Assembly (NCBI GenBank): GCA_934307695.1
Contig: CAKRCS010000006.1
Coordinates: forward strand, 62,001-126,000
Length of the DNA stretch: 64,000 nucleotides
DNA from: an uncultured Agathobacter sp.
GTDB taxonomy: Bacteria; Bacillota; Clostridia; Lachnospirales; Lachnospiraceae
Reading direction: 5' to 3'
Both the position numbers and the translations under genes were made by a program. The notes under the pieces were generated by a model. It was not told where the DNA came from. It did no database searches and saw only the letters and a list, made by a program, of their open reading frames with translations. Below, piece by piece: positions 17,543 through 26,838 of the stretch. The stretch's first letter is position 1. The number at the start of each line of letters is the position of its first letter.

Positions 17543-17801
17543 GTGTACTCATCTCCTTTTCCAGGGAAGCGTAAATCTCTTCCGGGATTGAAATCTTAAG
17601 GGATCGCTCTAATCCTTTTGACTTTTTCGCTTTCTTCAGGCACTCCGGATCCGGACAGATATAAGCTCCTCTTCCGTTTTTCCTGCCTGTCGAATCAAGG
17701 GTAACTGCGTCTTCCGGAGTCCTGATCACCCGGATCAGCTCCTTCTTGGATCTGGGTTCACCACATCCGACGCACTTGCGCAACGGATCTTTTTTATTCA
17801 T
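17532..17801 (-). CDS. ylxR: YlxR family RNA-binding protein (RnpM-like)
   Basis: Small basic protein of 89 residues with the YlxR signature PLRKCVGCGEPRSKKELIR and the GRGAYICPDPECLKKA segment. In B. subtilis the family has been described as a modulator of RNase P. The chosen ATG (MNKKDP) follows CTGAGGCAG and overlaps the nusA stop by 8 bases; an ATG 15 codons upstream (MSTKKEK) is an alternative. Cys pairs are present but metal binding is not established. Confidence 0.9.
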   Translation of the reverse strand: MNKKDPLRKCVGCGEPRSKKELIRVIRTPEDAVTLDSTGRKNGRGAYICPDPECLKKAKKSKGLERSLKISIPEEIYASLEKEMSTLEK

Positions 17802-18951
17802 CTGCCTCAGTGCTTTCTCCTTCTTCGTACTCATCGGAATACTCCTCATCCTCGTAATATTCCTCATCCTCATACTCATTCTCGTAGTCTAAGAAATCAC
17901 CTGCTTCACGCGCCTGCGTCTCGCTCTTGATATCAATCTTGAATCCGGTAAGTCTTGCCGCAAGTCTTGCATTCTGACCTTCCTTACCGATTGCAAGTGA
18001 CAACTGATAATCCGGAACAACAACCTTTGCTGACTTCTCATCCGCATCGGCAATAACGGAGATAACCTTCGCCGGGCTGAGTGCGTTCTGGATCAGAATT
18101 GCAGGGTTCTCATCCCATGTGATGATATCGATCTTCTCACCGCGCAGCTCATTTACGATCGCATTGACACGCGCACCGTTCATTCCGACACATGCTCCAA
18201 CCGGATCTACATCCGGGTCGTTGGACCATACTGCGATCTTGGTTCTGCTTCCTGCCTCTCTTGAGATTGCCTTGATCTCTACGATACCCTCGCGAACCTC
18301 TGCAACCTCAGACTCAAACAGGCGCTTAACAAGCTCCGGATGCGTTCTGGAAACTAAGATCTTTGGTCCCTTGGAGGTTGGCTTTACCTCAAGGATGTAT
18401 ACCTTTACACGCTCGGTCGGCTTGAATACCTCACCCTTGATCTGCTCGTTCTCGGTCAGAAGTGCATCTGCCTTGCCTAAGTTGATGCTGACGTTCTTGT
18501 TGATGTCCTTGTTGACGTATCTTTGTACGACACCGGTAACAACATCCTTCTCTTTACTATTGTATTCGTCAAAAATGACCTTACGCTCTTCCTCGCGGAT
18601 CTTCTGCAAAATAACATTCTTTGCATTCTGTGTTGCGATTCGTCCGAACTCCTTGGACATAACCTCAACCTGTACGACATCGCCAAGCTCATACTTGGTG
18701 TCGATCATCTGTGCCTTCGGAAGTGAGATTTCCATAACCGGATCGGTTACTTCCTCAACAACCGTCTTTTCCTGATAACAGTGATACTCGCAGGTATCCG
18801 GGTCGATTACGACCTTTACGTTATCAGACTTGCCGAAATGGTTTTTACATGCTGTTACAAGCGAATTTTCAATAGCCTCTAAAAGAGTCTCTTTGCTGAT
18901 GTTCTTCTCCTGCTCTAATATGGTTAACGCTTCTAACAATTCATTGTTCAT
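17794..18951 (-). CDS. nusA: Transcription termination/antitermination factor NusA
   Basis: RNA polymerase-binding elongation factor that modulates pausing, termination and antitermination. The 385-residue protein has the N-terminal domain (about 1-125), S1 domain (VVTGVVQRYVNKDINKNVSI), KH1 (with DPVGACVGMNGARVNAIVNE, GEKIDII) and KH2 (SLAIGKEGQNARLAARLTGF). It ends in an unusual Glu/Asp/Tyr-rich tail (about the last 35 residues) instead of the C-terminal repeats of proteobacterial NusA. ATG 18951 follows AGGAGGATAAAAGAAA. Confidence 0.96.
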   Translation of the reverse strand: MNNELLEALTILEQEKNISKETLLEAIENSLVTACKNHFGKSDNVKVVIDPDTCEYHCYQEKTVVEEVTDPVMEISLPKAQMIDTKYELGDVVQVEVMSKEFGRIATQNAKNVILQKIREEERKVIFDEYNSKEKDVVTGVVQRYVNKDINKNVSINLGKADALLTENEQIKGEVFKPTERVKVYILEVKPTSKGPKILVSRTHPELVKRLFESEVAEVREGIVEIKAISREAGSRTKIAVWSNDPDVDPVGACVGMNGARVNAIVNELRGEKIDIITWDENPAILIQNALSPAKVISVIADADEKSAKVVVPDYQLSLAIGKEGQNARLAARLTGFKIDIKSETQAREAGDFLDYENEYEDEEYYEDEEYSDEYEEGESTEADE

Positions 18952-19005
18952 TTTCTTTTATCCTCCTATTTTGTTGTTATCTTACGTTAAGTTTGTGGTT
19001 GCTTT

Positions 19006-19473
19006 TTAAAAATCGATCGCCTGACGGATCAAAGCGATATCTGACTTTTCAAAGGTAAGCTCTTCGCCCTCCTCGGTCTCGATCGTCACACTTGCGGCAT
19101 CGTATGCCTTTAGAAATCCGCAAAAGTCTTTGCTGTGATTGATGGATCGGTAGGTACGGATCTCGATTTTCTTACCCATGTTGCGGACATAGTCCTTTTC
19201 CTTCTTAAGTGGTCTGTCAAGCCCCGGCGAGCTTACTTCAAACGTGTATGAATCCGGAATGAAGTCCTCCTCGTCCAAAAGCGTGTTCATCTCTCTTGCG
19301 ACGGTCTCGCAATCGTTTACGGTGATCCCGCCCTCCTTGTCAATGTAAGCTCTTAAGTACCAGATACTTCCCTCTTTTACATACTCAACATCGACCAGTT
19401 CAAAGGAAAGCCGCTCCAGGATCGGCTGTATCAGTTTTTCCGTCTTTGCTTCGTATTCACTTGCTTTTGACAT
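19006..19473 (-). CDS. rimP: Ribosome maturation factor RimP
   Basis: Needed for maturation of the 30S subunit. A 155-residue protein with the N-terminal domain motif FELVDVEYVKEGSIWYLRAY, the DCETVAREM segment and FEVSSPGLDRPLKKEKDY, and an Sm-like C-terminal domain. The start is set at the ATG after GAGGTGCAGGAG; the open frame further upstream is leader RNA. First gene of the rimP-nusA-ylxR-ylxQ-infB-rbfA-nrnA-truB-ribF operon. Confidence 0.94.
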   Translation of the reverse strand: MSKASEYEAKTEKLIQPILERLSFELVDVEYVKEGSIWYLRAYIDKEGGITVNDCETVAREMNTLLDEEDFIPDSYTFEVSSPGLDRPLKKEKDYVRNMGKKIEIRTYRSINHSKDFCGFLKAYDAASVTIETEEGEELTFEKSDIALIRQAIDF

Positions 19474-19618
19474 CTCCTGCACCTCTTTTCCATATATAAT
19501 TCCCGGCGAGCGCAGCCTCCGTGCGGTTCTCCCGCGAAAAGCCTTCCTGCCAAGTTCCGATAAACGTGAATTGAGAGAGGACGTATGCCCTCTCTCAACT
19601 ACAATTACCATGTTACTG
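19474..19618 (-). promoter_or_regulatory. Structured 5' leader of the rimP-nusA-infB operon
   Basis: About 145 nt lie between the predicted transcription start and rimP. They contain a strong hairpin (TTGAGAGAGG / CCTCTCTCAA, 19571-19598) and a GC-rich stretch rich in GGAG/CTCC complementarity next to the ribosome binding site. It could be an attenuator or a NusA-responsive leader; no named family was recognised. Confidence 0.5.
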
Positions 19619-19624
19619 TAAATT

Positions 19625-19653
19625 ATCTTACCATTCTTCTTACCAGAAATCAA
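19625..19653 (-). promoter_or_regulatory. Promoter of the rimP-nusA-infB operon
   Basis: Minus strand TTGATT, 17-bp spacer, TAAGAT, about 150 bp before rimP. Confidence 0.6.
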
Positions 19654-19691
19654 GCCTTATTCGCAAGATTTTCCAGTAAAAAACGGAGTTT

Positions 19692-21401
19692 TCAGCCCCA
19701 CGCATACATTTCTTCAAAGAAATCTTCATCCGGGATCTCAATCCATCCGGCAGCGCCGTTCTCTGAAGTCACATAAATGTAGCGGATATCATCGGATAAA
19801 ATTCCATTCTCCGTCTCTGTATAGAGCTTCTGCACATGGAAAAGCTCACCAGCCTGAATCGTTGCGACCGGCTCTGTGCTTGTAACGTCAGAAAGTACCG
19901 GAAGCGCAATGGTTGCATGGTATTCCTGCTCCTGCCATGCATCGGTCACGTCGTATATATTCGCCGGGATCTGTACCCACTTCTGATTCTCCACGCGGAA
20001 TCTGCGGTGCGCATATCCCTGTCCAAGATACATTGCATAATATTCCTGATCCAGACAAACCGTTCCATCTCCCGGCTGAACCGGATCAAGGCTTCCGCGC
20101 GTAATAAGTGCATCTGCGTATTCTTCATCGAAATATAGATCAGCAGCTTCGTTGCGGATACGATAAGCTAATATTGCATCAAAGCAATCGCTGTCAGAAT
20201 AAAAAGACAGGCAGATTTCTTGCCATGTATCCATTTTTTCAAAATCGTGTACGGAAAGCTCCACGCCGATCGCACTCTCCCGGTAAACATTGATCACACA
20301 GATATCGTCCACATACACATATACTTCGCATCCATACGCGTCCTCAAAATCCGTGTAGACCTCACAATAGATTTCCTCATCGCTTCCGTCACCGTCGAGA
20401 TCCGTATAGTAATACTCATTCGGAATCATGGTAATCGCTTCCGTTGTCTCCTGCTCCGCGCTTGTGCTGACGCTTTCCGGGCTTAGGTAAGTAAGCAGTT
20501 CGTCAAACGTCATAGCCTGTGAGGTCGAATTGCAATACCTGCTCTGCGCGTAATCGTATGCCTGATTCTTATAGGTATAATAGGTAGATTCGTCAACGGT
20601 CTCCCCGTTCCACGAATAGGTATGCAGCAGTTCATCCGGGTTGTCCGGGTTCGTATCCTCCGTCCATGTTCCACCATCCGCGATTGAGATCACGCCATTC
20701 TCGATCTTGTATATCGTGTCTGTGTAGTAACCCATCCTGCCGTCTGAATTGGCAAACATGCCGGAACGCTCCACATACTCACAGTCGCCGTAAGGTCCGA
20801 TATACATCATATAGTCCACCTTGCCATGGTACGTTGCAACCATGTCGCCAATGTAACCGTTCAGGCTATCCATATAAAGCTCCGGAACATCATTGTCATC
20901 CATGTAAACCAGATAAAAATTCACCTGATCCCGTTCGTCCTGATAAATATACTGCAAGTCCTCATTTCCGGTAACAAAATCATAGTACGCCTGCTTCCAC
21001 TCCGCCTCGTCTGCCGTATACGGTGGCTCCTGCGTCTCCGGTTCCCCGGTTGCCGAAATTTTCTCCGCAGCCGTCTCCGGTTCTTCGGTCATCGTTTCTG
21101 ATTCTGTGTCCTCCACCTTTGAATCATCCTCGGAGCTTTCCATCTCCTCCTGCGTTTCTTCGGTGTCTCTGCCTTTGCCAGCGCCAGCCGATTTGCTGCC
21201 GTTTAACAGCGCATACGCCAAAACACTGCATCCGATCAGCGCTACGAAAATAACCACAAGGATAATAATAAGGAGCTTACGGTTATTCTTATTATCCTGT
21301 GGTGGCTGCTGCGGTTCAAATGTCAGATCCAGTTTATTACCGCACCCGGTGCAGAAGCGCTGTCCCTCCGCATATTCTTTTCCACATTTTGTACAAAACA
21401 T
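19692..21401 (-). CDS. Zinc-ribbon single-pass membrane protein with extracellular domain
   Basis: A 569-residue protein of unknown role. Residues 1-25 form a zinc ribbon with two CxxC knuckles (MFCTKCGKEYAEGQRFCTGC). A transmembrane helix follows at about 43-68 (LLIIILVVIFVALIGCSVLA), then a Glu/Thr/Ser-rich linker (about 75-130) and a large acidic, Tyr-rich extracytoplasmic part. The last 70 residues look like an SH3-type module (VATIQAGELFHVQKLYTE ... NGAAGWIEIPDEDFF). A topology with a cytoplasmic zinc ribbon and an outer SH3-like domain is inferred. ATG 21401 follows AAAGGGAGAAAAAT. No partner gene identifies its function. Confidence 0.7.
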   Translation of the reverse strand: MFCTKCGKEYAEGQRFCTGCGNKLDLTFEPQQPPQDNKNNRKLLIIILVVIFVALIGCSVLAYALLNGSKSAGAGKGRDTEETQEEMESSEDDSKVEDTESETMTEEPETAAEKISATGEPETQEPPYTADEAEWKQAYYDFVTGNEDLQYIYQDERDQVNFYLVYMDDNDVPELYMDSLNGYIGDMVATYHGKVDYMMYIGPYGDCEYVERSGMFANSDGRMGYYTDTIYKIENGVISIADGGTWTEDTNPDNPDELLHTYSWNGETVDESTYYTYKNQAYDYAQSRYCNSTSQAMTFDELLTYLSPESVSTSAEQETTEAITMIPNEYYYTDLDGDGSDEEIYCEVYTDFEDAYGCEVYVYVDDICVINVYRESAIGVELSVHDFEKMDTWQEICLSFYSDSDCFDAILAYRIRNEAADLYFDEEYADALITRGSLDPVQPGDGTVCLDQEYYAMYLGQGYAHRRFRVENQKWVQIPANIYDVTDAWQEQEYHATIALPVLSDVTSTEPVATIQAGELFHVQKLYTETENGILSDDIRYIYVTSENGAAGWIEIPDEDFFEEMYAWG

Positions 21402-21531
21402 ATTTTTCTCCCTTTGACTTCAATTTTCACACTTTGATCAGGTAAAGTATAACAGACTCTCTCTGAAAAATCTACCATCTGTCAAAAAAGGCAGCATCTG
21501 AATCAGAATGTATTATTAAAAATTGCTGTCC

Positions 21532-23124
21532 TTAATCCTCCTTAATCTCAAGCAGATACAGCTTGCCGCCCTTTTCACCGATTGCCCTGTTGTTTACAAA
21601 CTTGCTGATCTTATCGTAAGTGCAGCCTACCAGCTTCTGTCCCTCTGTACCGACGATTCCGTACTTGCCGCCTTTCTTTACAGCTGCAACATTCTTATAA
21701 ATATATGCAATGTCACTGTAAGCGTATTTTGTGAGCTGCTTTTGTTCCGGAAGATTGTAGAGTGCATACTTGCCGTCCTTTTCCAAAAACAGCAGCCCAT
21801 TATGCGCGCCAAATCCATAACCCCCATCATAAATATTCTTCGTGACCACAGTTCCATCCAGACTGATGAAGCCGTATTTGCCATACTCCCCTGCGATTTC
21901 ATATCTTATGACACAATCTTCGTACACATCCTCCCGATCATAGAGACATTCTGCGACCTCTTTTCCCTCCGGATTTATATAGCCGCATTTTCCGTCTTTC
22001 TCAACATGTCCGAAGCCGTACTGAAAATCCCATGCGGTATCATAAACACATTCGGTAATCTGTTTGCCATCCTTGTTGATATAGCCGTACTTGCCATTCT
22101 GTTTCACCCACGCAAAGCCCTTGTGAAAATTGCCGACATATTCGTAGGTACATTTAACAACCAGCTTGCCTTTCTTATTCACATAGCCGTATTTTCCATT
22201 TTTTACCACTCTTGCCAGCCCTTCGTAAAACATGCCGGCGCTGTCATACTTGCAGGCGATCACCTGCTTGCCCTTGGTATTGATGTAGCCATATTTGCCG
22301 TCTTTTTCGACTCTCGCCATTCCATTCGTGAACGTCCATGTTCTGTCATACACAAAGTCTGTGATCTGGTTTCCGTTTTTGTCGAAAAAACCATATTTGC
22401 CATCTTTGTTCACTCTTACGACATTATCTTTAAACGTTCCTACACCATCATAAATACACGGCACGATCACCTGTCCTTTGCTTCCTACAATGCCGTACTG
22501 TCCGTCCATGGTCACAGTATAAACATCGTTAAACAGCTCATAGGTATTGCTCCATAAATCATCATAGGTTTCTTCATTGATCCGCTTTCCGGTCTTTCTG
22601 TCCACAAAAAAATATTCGTTATCGTCAAAAACGCATACGACCTCCCCATCGCGGTCATACTCATACGTTTTCTCATATTCTTTCAGGCTTGGATCGCAAT
22701 CGCCAAAATCAAAGACCATCTTGCCTGTCATATCGATCAGAATGTACCTTCCGTCCTTTTTCACTTTGGCTTTGCCGTTGTGAAAGGCATTAACTTCATC
22801 GTACAAACACTTTATGAACTCCTCACCATCCGTGTTGATAAAGCCGTATTTGCCGTCCTTTTTAACCCGTGCAACCCCATCCCAGAAATCTCCGGTCTTG
22901 TCATAGATACACTTTGTGACCATTTTGCCGTCGCTATTCATAAAGCCGTATTTGCCATTCTTTTTCAGCCGGGTCATTCCCTCATTCGCATTATGGATCT
23001 CTGTATACTTTGTTGCCTTTTGCGTAACGGTCGTTTCCGCACTGACCGGATGCTTTGGCAAAACGCCCACCGCAATGACGAGCATACACATAAAAAGTAG
23101 CTTTTTCATCAGACTTTTTCCCAT
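21532..23124 (-). CDS. Exported WG-repeat protein
   Basis: A 530-residue secreted protein made almost wholly of WG (KWG-type) beta repeats; about a dozen copies of the pattern K-x-G-K-Y-G-(F/Y)-(I/M)-N-x-x-G-K followed by a (C/V)YD segment (for example KNGKYGFMNSDGKMVTKCIY). A signal peptide is clear (MGKSLMKKLLFMCMLVIAVG, cleavage near VSA-ET). The start ATG follows GGAGGAGGTATAGGAATC; the open frame extends further but lacks a signal peptide n-region there. WG repeats act as protein or wall interaction surfaces in other proteins; the ligand is unknown here. Confidence 0.85.
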   Translation of the reverse strand: MGKSLMKKLLFMCMLVIAVGVLPKHPVSAETTVTQKATKYTEIHNANEGMTRLKKNGKYGFMNSDGKMVTKCIYDKTGDFWDGVARVKKDGKYGFINTDGEEFIKCLYDEVNAFHNGKAKVKKDGRYILIDMTGKMVFDFGDCDPSLKEYEKTYEYDRDGEVVCVFDDNEYFFVDRKTGKRINEETYDDLWSNTYELFNDVYTVTMDGQYGIVGSKGQVIVPCIYDGVGTFKDNVVRVNKDGKYGFFDKNGNQITDFVYDRTWTFTNGMARVEKDGKYGYINTKGKQVIACKYDSAGMFYEGLARVVKNGKYGYVNKKGKLVVKCTYEYVGNFHKGFAWVKQNGKYGYINKDGKQITECVYDTAWDFQYGFGHVEKDGKCGYINPEGKEVAECLYDREDVYEDCVIRYEIAGEYGKYGFISLDGTVVTKNIYDGGYGFGAHNGLLFLEKDGKYALYNLPEQKQLTKYAYSDIAYIYKNVAAVKKGGKYGIVGTEGQKLVGCTYDKISKFVNNRAIGEKGGKLYLLEIKED

Positions 23125-23229
23125 GATTCCTATACCTCCTCCAAGAAAATAAAAACCTATTGCACTCCCAAAATCGCAGCAAACACTCACAATCCGGACT
23201 ACCGCCCTGCCTGCTCGTGCCTGTTTATC

Positions 23230-23266
23230 CCAAAATAGCGAGGCAGCCTTGACTGCCTCGCTATTG
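23230..23266 (-). terminator. Intrinsic terminator of pckA
   Basis: Minus strand 13-bp stem (AATAGCGAGGCAG / CTGCCTCGCTATT) with a 6-nt loop and TTTT after it, directly downstream of the pckA stop. Confidence 0.85.
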
Positions 23267-23288
23267 TAGAAATCATTTTAAATTCAGA

Positions 23289-24893
23289 TTATAACTGTGG
23301 TCCAGCGGATACTAATGCCTTACCAGCCTCATTGCCCTCGTACTTTACGAAGTTCTTGTTGAATCTGGAAGCAAGATCCTTTGCCTTCTCCTCCCACTCA
23401 GAAACATCTGCGTAGGTATCGCGTGGGTCAAGGATTGCAGGATCAACGCCCGGAAGCTCAGTAGGAACTTCAAAATCGAAGATCGGGATCTTCTTGGTCG
23501 GTGCGTTGTTGATGTCTCCGCTTAAGATTCCATCGATGATTCCTCTGGTATCCTTAATAGAGATACGCTTTCCGGTTCCGTTCCATCCGGTATTTACGAG
23601 GTAAGCCTTTGCTCCACTCTTCTGCATCTTCTTAACAAGCTCCTCAGCATACTTGGTTGGATGTAACTCAAGGAATGCCTGTCCGAAGCAAGCGGAGAAG
23701 GTAGGTGTAGGCTCGGTGATTCCACGCTCAGTACCAGCAAGCTTTGCAGTAAATCCGGAAAGGAAGTAATACTGTGTCTGCTCCGGTGTAAGGATAGATA
23801 CTGGAGGAAGTACACCAAATGCATCAGCAGAAAGGAAGATTACATTCTTTGCAGCCGGTGCTGAAGAAATCGGGCGAACAATATTCTCAATATGGTCGAT
23901 CGGGTAAGATACACGGGTGTTCTCGGTAACGCTCTTGTCGTCGAAGTCGATCTTGCCTTCAGCGTCAACAGTTACGTTCTCAAGAAGTGCATCTCTTCTG
24001 ATTGCATTGTAGATATCCGGCTCAGACTCCTTATCAAGTCCGATAACCTTTGCGTAGCAGCCTCCCTCGAAGTTGAATACGCCGTTGTCATCCCAGCCAT
24101 GCTCGTCATCACCGATCAGAAGTCTCTTAGGATCGGTAGAAAGTGTGGTCTTACCTGTTCCGGAAAGTCCGAAGAAAATGGCGGTGTTCTCACGGTTCAT
24201 ATCGGTGTTTGCTGAGCAGTGCATAGAAGCGATGCCCTTAAGTGGAAGGTAGTAGTTCATCATAGAGAACATACCCTTCTTCATCTCTCCGCCGTACCAT
24301 GTGTTGATGATAACCTGCTCGCGGCTTGTGATGTTGAATGCTACACAGGTCTCAGAGTTAAGTCCTAACTCCTTGTAGTTCTCAACCTTAGCCTTAGATG
24401 CATTGTATACAACGAAATCCGGCTCGAAATTCTTCAGCTCATCCTCGGTAGGAACGATGAACATGTTCGTGATGAAGTGAGCCTGCCAAGCAACCTCAAC
24501 GATGAAACGAACAGCCATGCGGGTGTCCTTGTTCGCGCCGCAGAATGCATCAACAACGAACAGTCTCTTGTTGGAAAGCTCTTTCTTAGCGATTTCCTTA
24601 ACAGCTGCCCATGTATCTTCTGTCATTGGGTGGTTGTCGTTCTTGTACTCATCCGATGTCCACCAAACAGTATCCTTGGAATTTGCATCCATAACGATAT
24701 ATTTGTCTTTTGGTGAACGTCCGGTATAGATTCCGGTCATAACGTTGACAGCACCAAGCTCTGTCTCCCGTCCTTTTTCATATCCCTCAAGATCGGATTT
24801 GGTCTCCTCCTCAAACAGTAACTCGTAAGAAGGGTTGTAAACGATCTCAGTTGTTCCGGTAATACCGTACTTGCTTAAATTGATTTCTGCCAT
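23289..24893 (-). CDS. pckA: Phosphoenolpyruvate carboxykinase (ATP)
   Basis: Interconverts oxaloacetate + ATP and PEP + CO2 + ADP; in gut anaerobes it often works as a CO2-fixing step toward succinate or propionate. 534 residues, usual length. Motifs: [11 protein letters not shown] (substrate site), kinase-1a P-loop [18 protein letters not shown], kinase-2 [20 protein letters not shown], and the metal-site [13 protein letters not shown]. Start ATG follows AGAGGAAAAAAAG. Single-gene unit with its own promoter and terminator. Confidence 0.97.
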   Translation of the reverse strand: MAEINLSKYGITGTTEIVYNPSYELLFEEETKSDLEGYEKGRETELGAVNVMTGIYTGRSPKDKYIVMDANSKDTVWWTSDEYKNDNHPMTEDTWAAVKEIAKKELSNKRLFVVDAFCGANKDTRMAVRFIVEVAWQAHFITNMFIVPTEDELKNFEPDFVVYNASKAKVENYKELGLNSETCVAFNITSREQVIINTWYGGEMKKGMFSMMNYYLPLKGIASMHCSANTDMNRENTAIFFGLSGTGKTTLSTDPKRLLIGDDEHGWDDNGVFNFEGGCYAKVIGLDKESEPDIYNAIRRDALLENVTVDAEGKIDFDDKSVTENTRVSYPIDHIENIVRPISSAPAAKNVIFLSADAFGVLPPVSILTPEQTQYYFLSGFTAKLAGTERGITEPTPTFSACFGQAFLELHPTKYAEELVKKMQKSGAKAYLVNTGWNGTGKRISIKDTRGIIDGILSGDINNAPTKKIPIFDFEVPTELPGVDPAILDPRDTYADVSEWEEKAKDLASRFNKNFVKYEGNEAGKALVSAGPQL

Positions 24894-24973
24894 CTTTTTT
24901 TCCTCTCTTCTTTTATTTTGTGAATCATTAACCGGCAATTTCTTGCCAGATTATGCCTTAAAAACACACCTAT

Positions 24974-25001
24974 ATGATACACTATGTTATTTTTTTGTCA
25001 A
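24974..25001 (-). promoter_or_regulatory. Promoter of pckA
   Basis: Minus strand TTGACA, 16-bp A-rich spacer, TATCAT; about 80 nt of leader before the start codon. Confidence 0.6.
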
Positions 25002-25027
25002 TCATTTTAATAGAATTTTTATGTACT

Positions 25028-25381
25028 TTAACAGAATTTTTCGCGTGCCTTTTTCAGAGCGCTTGTAAACCACAGAAACGCCGCAAAAAAGATGATCATA
25101 TATGCAAAATCCAGATAACGGCTCGAAATGACCAGCACATCCGCAAGCCCGATCACACCGTCGATCAGCGTGATGATCGAAAATCCAAGCAGTCTCGGAT
25201 TCATATATGCGATGAACTTTTCCGGGTGCCTGCACTTTTTGATTTCCGGCTCGGTCAGAAGCACCGAATGGATCTTCCCTGTCCGCTTCATGAAAATGCA
25301 AATGCACAGCATGTAAATGCCAAAACCGATACTAACAATGTCAATGAGCAGCAATGGATTGATATTCTTCAAAGCATCCAT
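25028..25381 (-). CDS. Small three-helix membrane protein of unknown function
   Basis: A 117-residue hydrophobic protein. Three likely transmembrane segments: about 9-28 (LLLIDIVSIGFGIYMLCICI), 62-82 (LGFSIITLIDGVIGLADVLV) and 88-106 (YLDFAYMIIFFAAFLWF), with basic ends (KRTGK, KKAREKF). The start is set by GGAAGGAGGTTGATGGG before ATG. It is not recognised as a named family. It is divergent from the plus-strand receiver gene at 25508 and lies upstream of the pckA promoter. Confidence 0.65.
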   Translation of the reverse strand: MDALKNINPLLLIDIVSIGFGIYMLCICIFMKRTGKIHSVLLTEPEIKKCRHPEKFIAYMNPRLLGFSIITLIDGVIGLADVLVISSRYLDFAYMIIFFAAFLWFTSALKKAREKFC

Positions 25382-25445
25382 CCCATCAACCTCCTTCCGG
25401 TGCCATTTTACCCGAAAGTACCACAAAAAACAACAAGAAAAATCA

Positions 25446-25474
25446 TTGATAAAAAGTATCGTTTCATGTAGAAT
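25446..25474 (+). promoter_or_regulatory. Promoter of the CheY-like / MshEN-CheX pair
   Basis: TTGATA, 17-bp spacer, TAGAAT, about 34 bp before the receiver gene start. An alternative TATAAT lies at 25475-25480 with no good -35. Confidence 0.5.
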
Positions 25475-25507
25475 TATAATATATGAAGCAAAGGAGTATT
25501 TTGCATT

Positions 25508-25885
25508 ATGAAGATAGAAGATTTGAAGGTATTGGTTTGCGATGATTCGATTCTCGCACGCAAACAGATCAAAGATATTCTTTTAACAATGGGAACGCCG
25601 ACATTCTTTGAAGCCAGCGATGGTCAGGCGGCGATCAGCACATACAAAGAGGTCCGGCCGGATCTGGTATTTCTCGACATCGTAATGCCGCAAAAGGACG
25701 GCAATGTTGCGATCGCGGAGATCCTTTCCTATGACCCGGATGCGACCATCATCATCTGCTCCTCCGTCGGCACACAGTCACAGCTTAAGTGTGCGCTCGA
25801 AGCAGGTGCTACGGACTTTGTCCAGAAGCCGATCGACCAGCAGCAGGTAATCGATATCGTGACCAGATTTTTGGAAGGGAGATAA
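25508..25885 (+). CDS. Stand-alone CheY-like response regulator
   Basis: A 125-residue single receiver domain with no output domain. The acidic pocket is DD (VCDDS), the phosphoacceptor Asp is in LVFLDIVMPQKDG, the Thr/Ser position is in IICSSVGTQ and the conserved Lys is in VQKPID. AAAGGAG lies 11 bases before ATG. Single-domain receivers act by binding a target such as a motor or pilus component, or as a phosphate sink. It is followed after 7 bases by a gene with CheX-like phosphatase features, a likely partner that removes its phosphate. Confidence 0.9.
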   Translation: MKIEDLKVLVCDDSILARKQIKDILLTMGTPTFFEASDGQAAISTYKEVRPDLVFLDIVMPQKDGNVAIAEILSYDPDATIIICSSVGTQSQLKCALEAGATDFVQKPIDQQQVIDIVTRFLEGR

Positions 25886-25892
25886 ATAGCCC

Positions 25893-26789
25893 ATGTATAC
25901 ACAGTTTTTCGGAAATTATCTTCTTGCCAACAATCTCATCACCAAGGAGCAGCTCTTCTCTGCCATGCGCAGAATGTCCAATGAGCACATGCGCCTTGGA
26001 ACCCTTGCTATCAACGCCGGATACATGACCTCCGGCGAGGTCGATCAGGTCGTCATCGAACAGACACATGTTGACCGCAAGTTCGGAGAGCTTGCCATTG
26101 ATCTCGGCTTCTTATCCAAACAGCAGGTCGTTGAACTTTTGCAGGAACAAAGCCCTGACTTTTTGCTGCTCGGCCAACTACTTGTCGATGATGGCGTACT
26201 CACCTATCAGGATTTTGAGAAAATCATCGCAGACTACCGCTCTGCCAACGAATTGACCAACCTCGACATGACACAGGACAGCCACGACAACATTGCACGA
26301 TTGTTTGAGAACTTCCTCGTTGTCTCCGAGGAGCCGGTAACGGTACACGGCAGACGGTATATGGAGCTTCTCTTCAACAACTTTGTGCGCTTTATCGGCG
26401 AGGATTTCACCGCGCTTGATCCGGAGCAGATCCGTACATATCCGCCGGAATGCTGCGTCAGCCAGAAGGTACTCGGAGATTACTCCATCACCTCCTATTT
26501 GAGCATGGATGAGGCAACCGCCATTGCCTTTGCCTCCCGCTATGTCAACGAAGAATTTACCGAATACGACGAATATGTGCAGGCATCCCTTGCAGACTTT
26601 TTGAATCTGCACAACGGTCTCTTCATTGTCAACACCTCCAATATCGAGTCGAAGGAGCTGTCCATTACCGCTCCGCTTGAGACAGCGTCCCCGGTTCTTG
26701 AATTTACAAACCGGACGTATCATTTCCCGATCCTCTACTCATTCGGGCTTGTCCACTTCCTCTTTGAGGTCGTACATCTGCCGGAATAG
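25893..26789 (+). CDS. MshEN-like N-terminal domain fused to a CheX/CheC-like domain
   Basis: A 298-residue cytoplasmic protein. The N-terminal ~115 residues contain repeated motifs of the GspE/PilB N-terminal (MshEN) type: LGTLAINAGYMTSGEVDQVV, then FGELAIDLGFLSKQQVVELL and LLGQLLVDDGVLTYQDFEKI. Such domains in pilus ATPases can bind c-di-GMP. The C-terminal ~170 residues resemble the CheX family: an alpha/beta core with DEATAIAFASRYVNEEFTEY and a helix SLADFLNLHNGLF where the D-x-x-N pair occupies the place of the E-x-x-N phosphatase motif. Cotranscribed with the receiver upstream and ending at a strong terminator. The domain assignments are by eye; function (receiver phosphatase with c-di-GMP input) is inferred. 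Confidence 0.65.
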   Translation: MYTQFFGNYLLANNLITKEQLFSAMRRMSNEHMRLGTLAINAGYMTSGEVDQVVIEQTHVDRKFGELAIDLGFLSKQQVVELLQEQSPDFLLLGQLLVDDGVLTYQDFEKIIADYRSANELTNLDMTQDSHDNIARLFENFLVVSEEPVTVHGRRYMELLFNNFVRFIGEDFTALDPEQIRTYPPECCVSQKVLGDYSITSYLSMDEATAIAFASRYVNEEFTEYDEYVQASLADFLNLHNGLFIVNTSNIESKELSITAPLETASPVLEFTNRTYHFPILYSFGLVHFLFEVVHLPE

Positions 26790-26790
26790 A

Positions 26791-26838
26791 AAAAGCCTCC
26801 TTGGTTCTGTGGAACTTCCACACCAAGGAGGTTTTATT
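26791..26838 (+). terminator. Terminator of the receiver/MshEN-CheX unit
   Basis: CCTCCTTGG / CCAAGGAGG outer stem with a perfect inner stem (TGTGGAA / TTCCACA), followed by TTTTATTTC. Confidence 0.85.
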
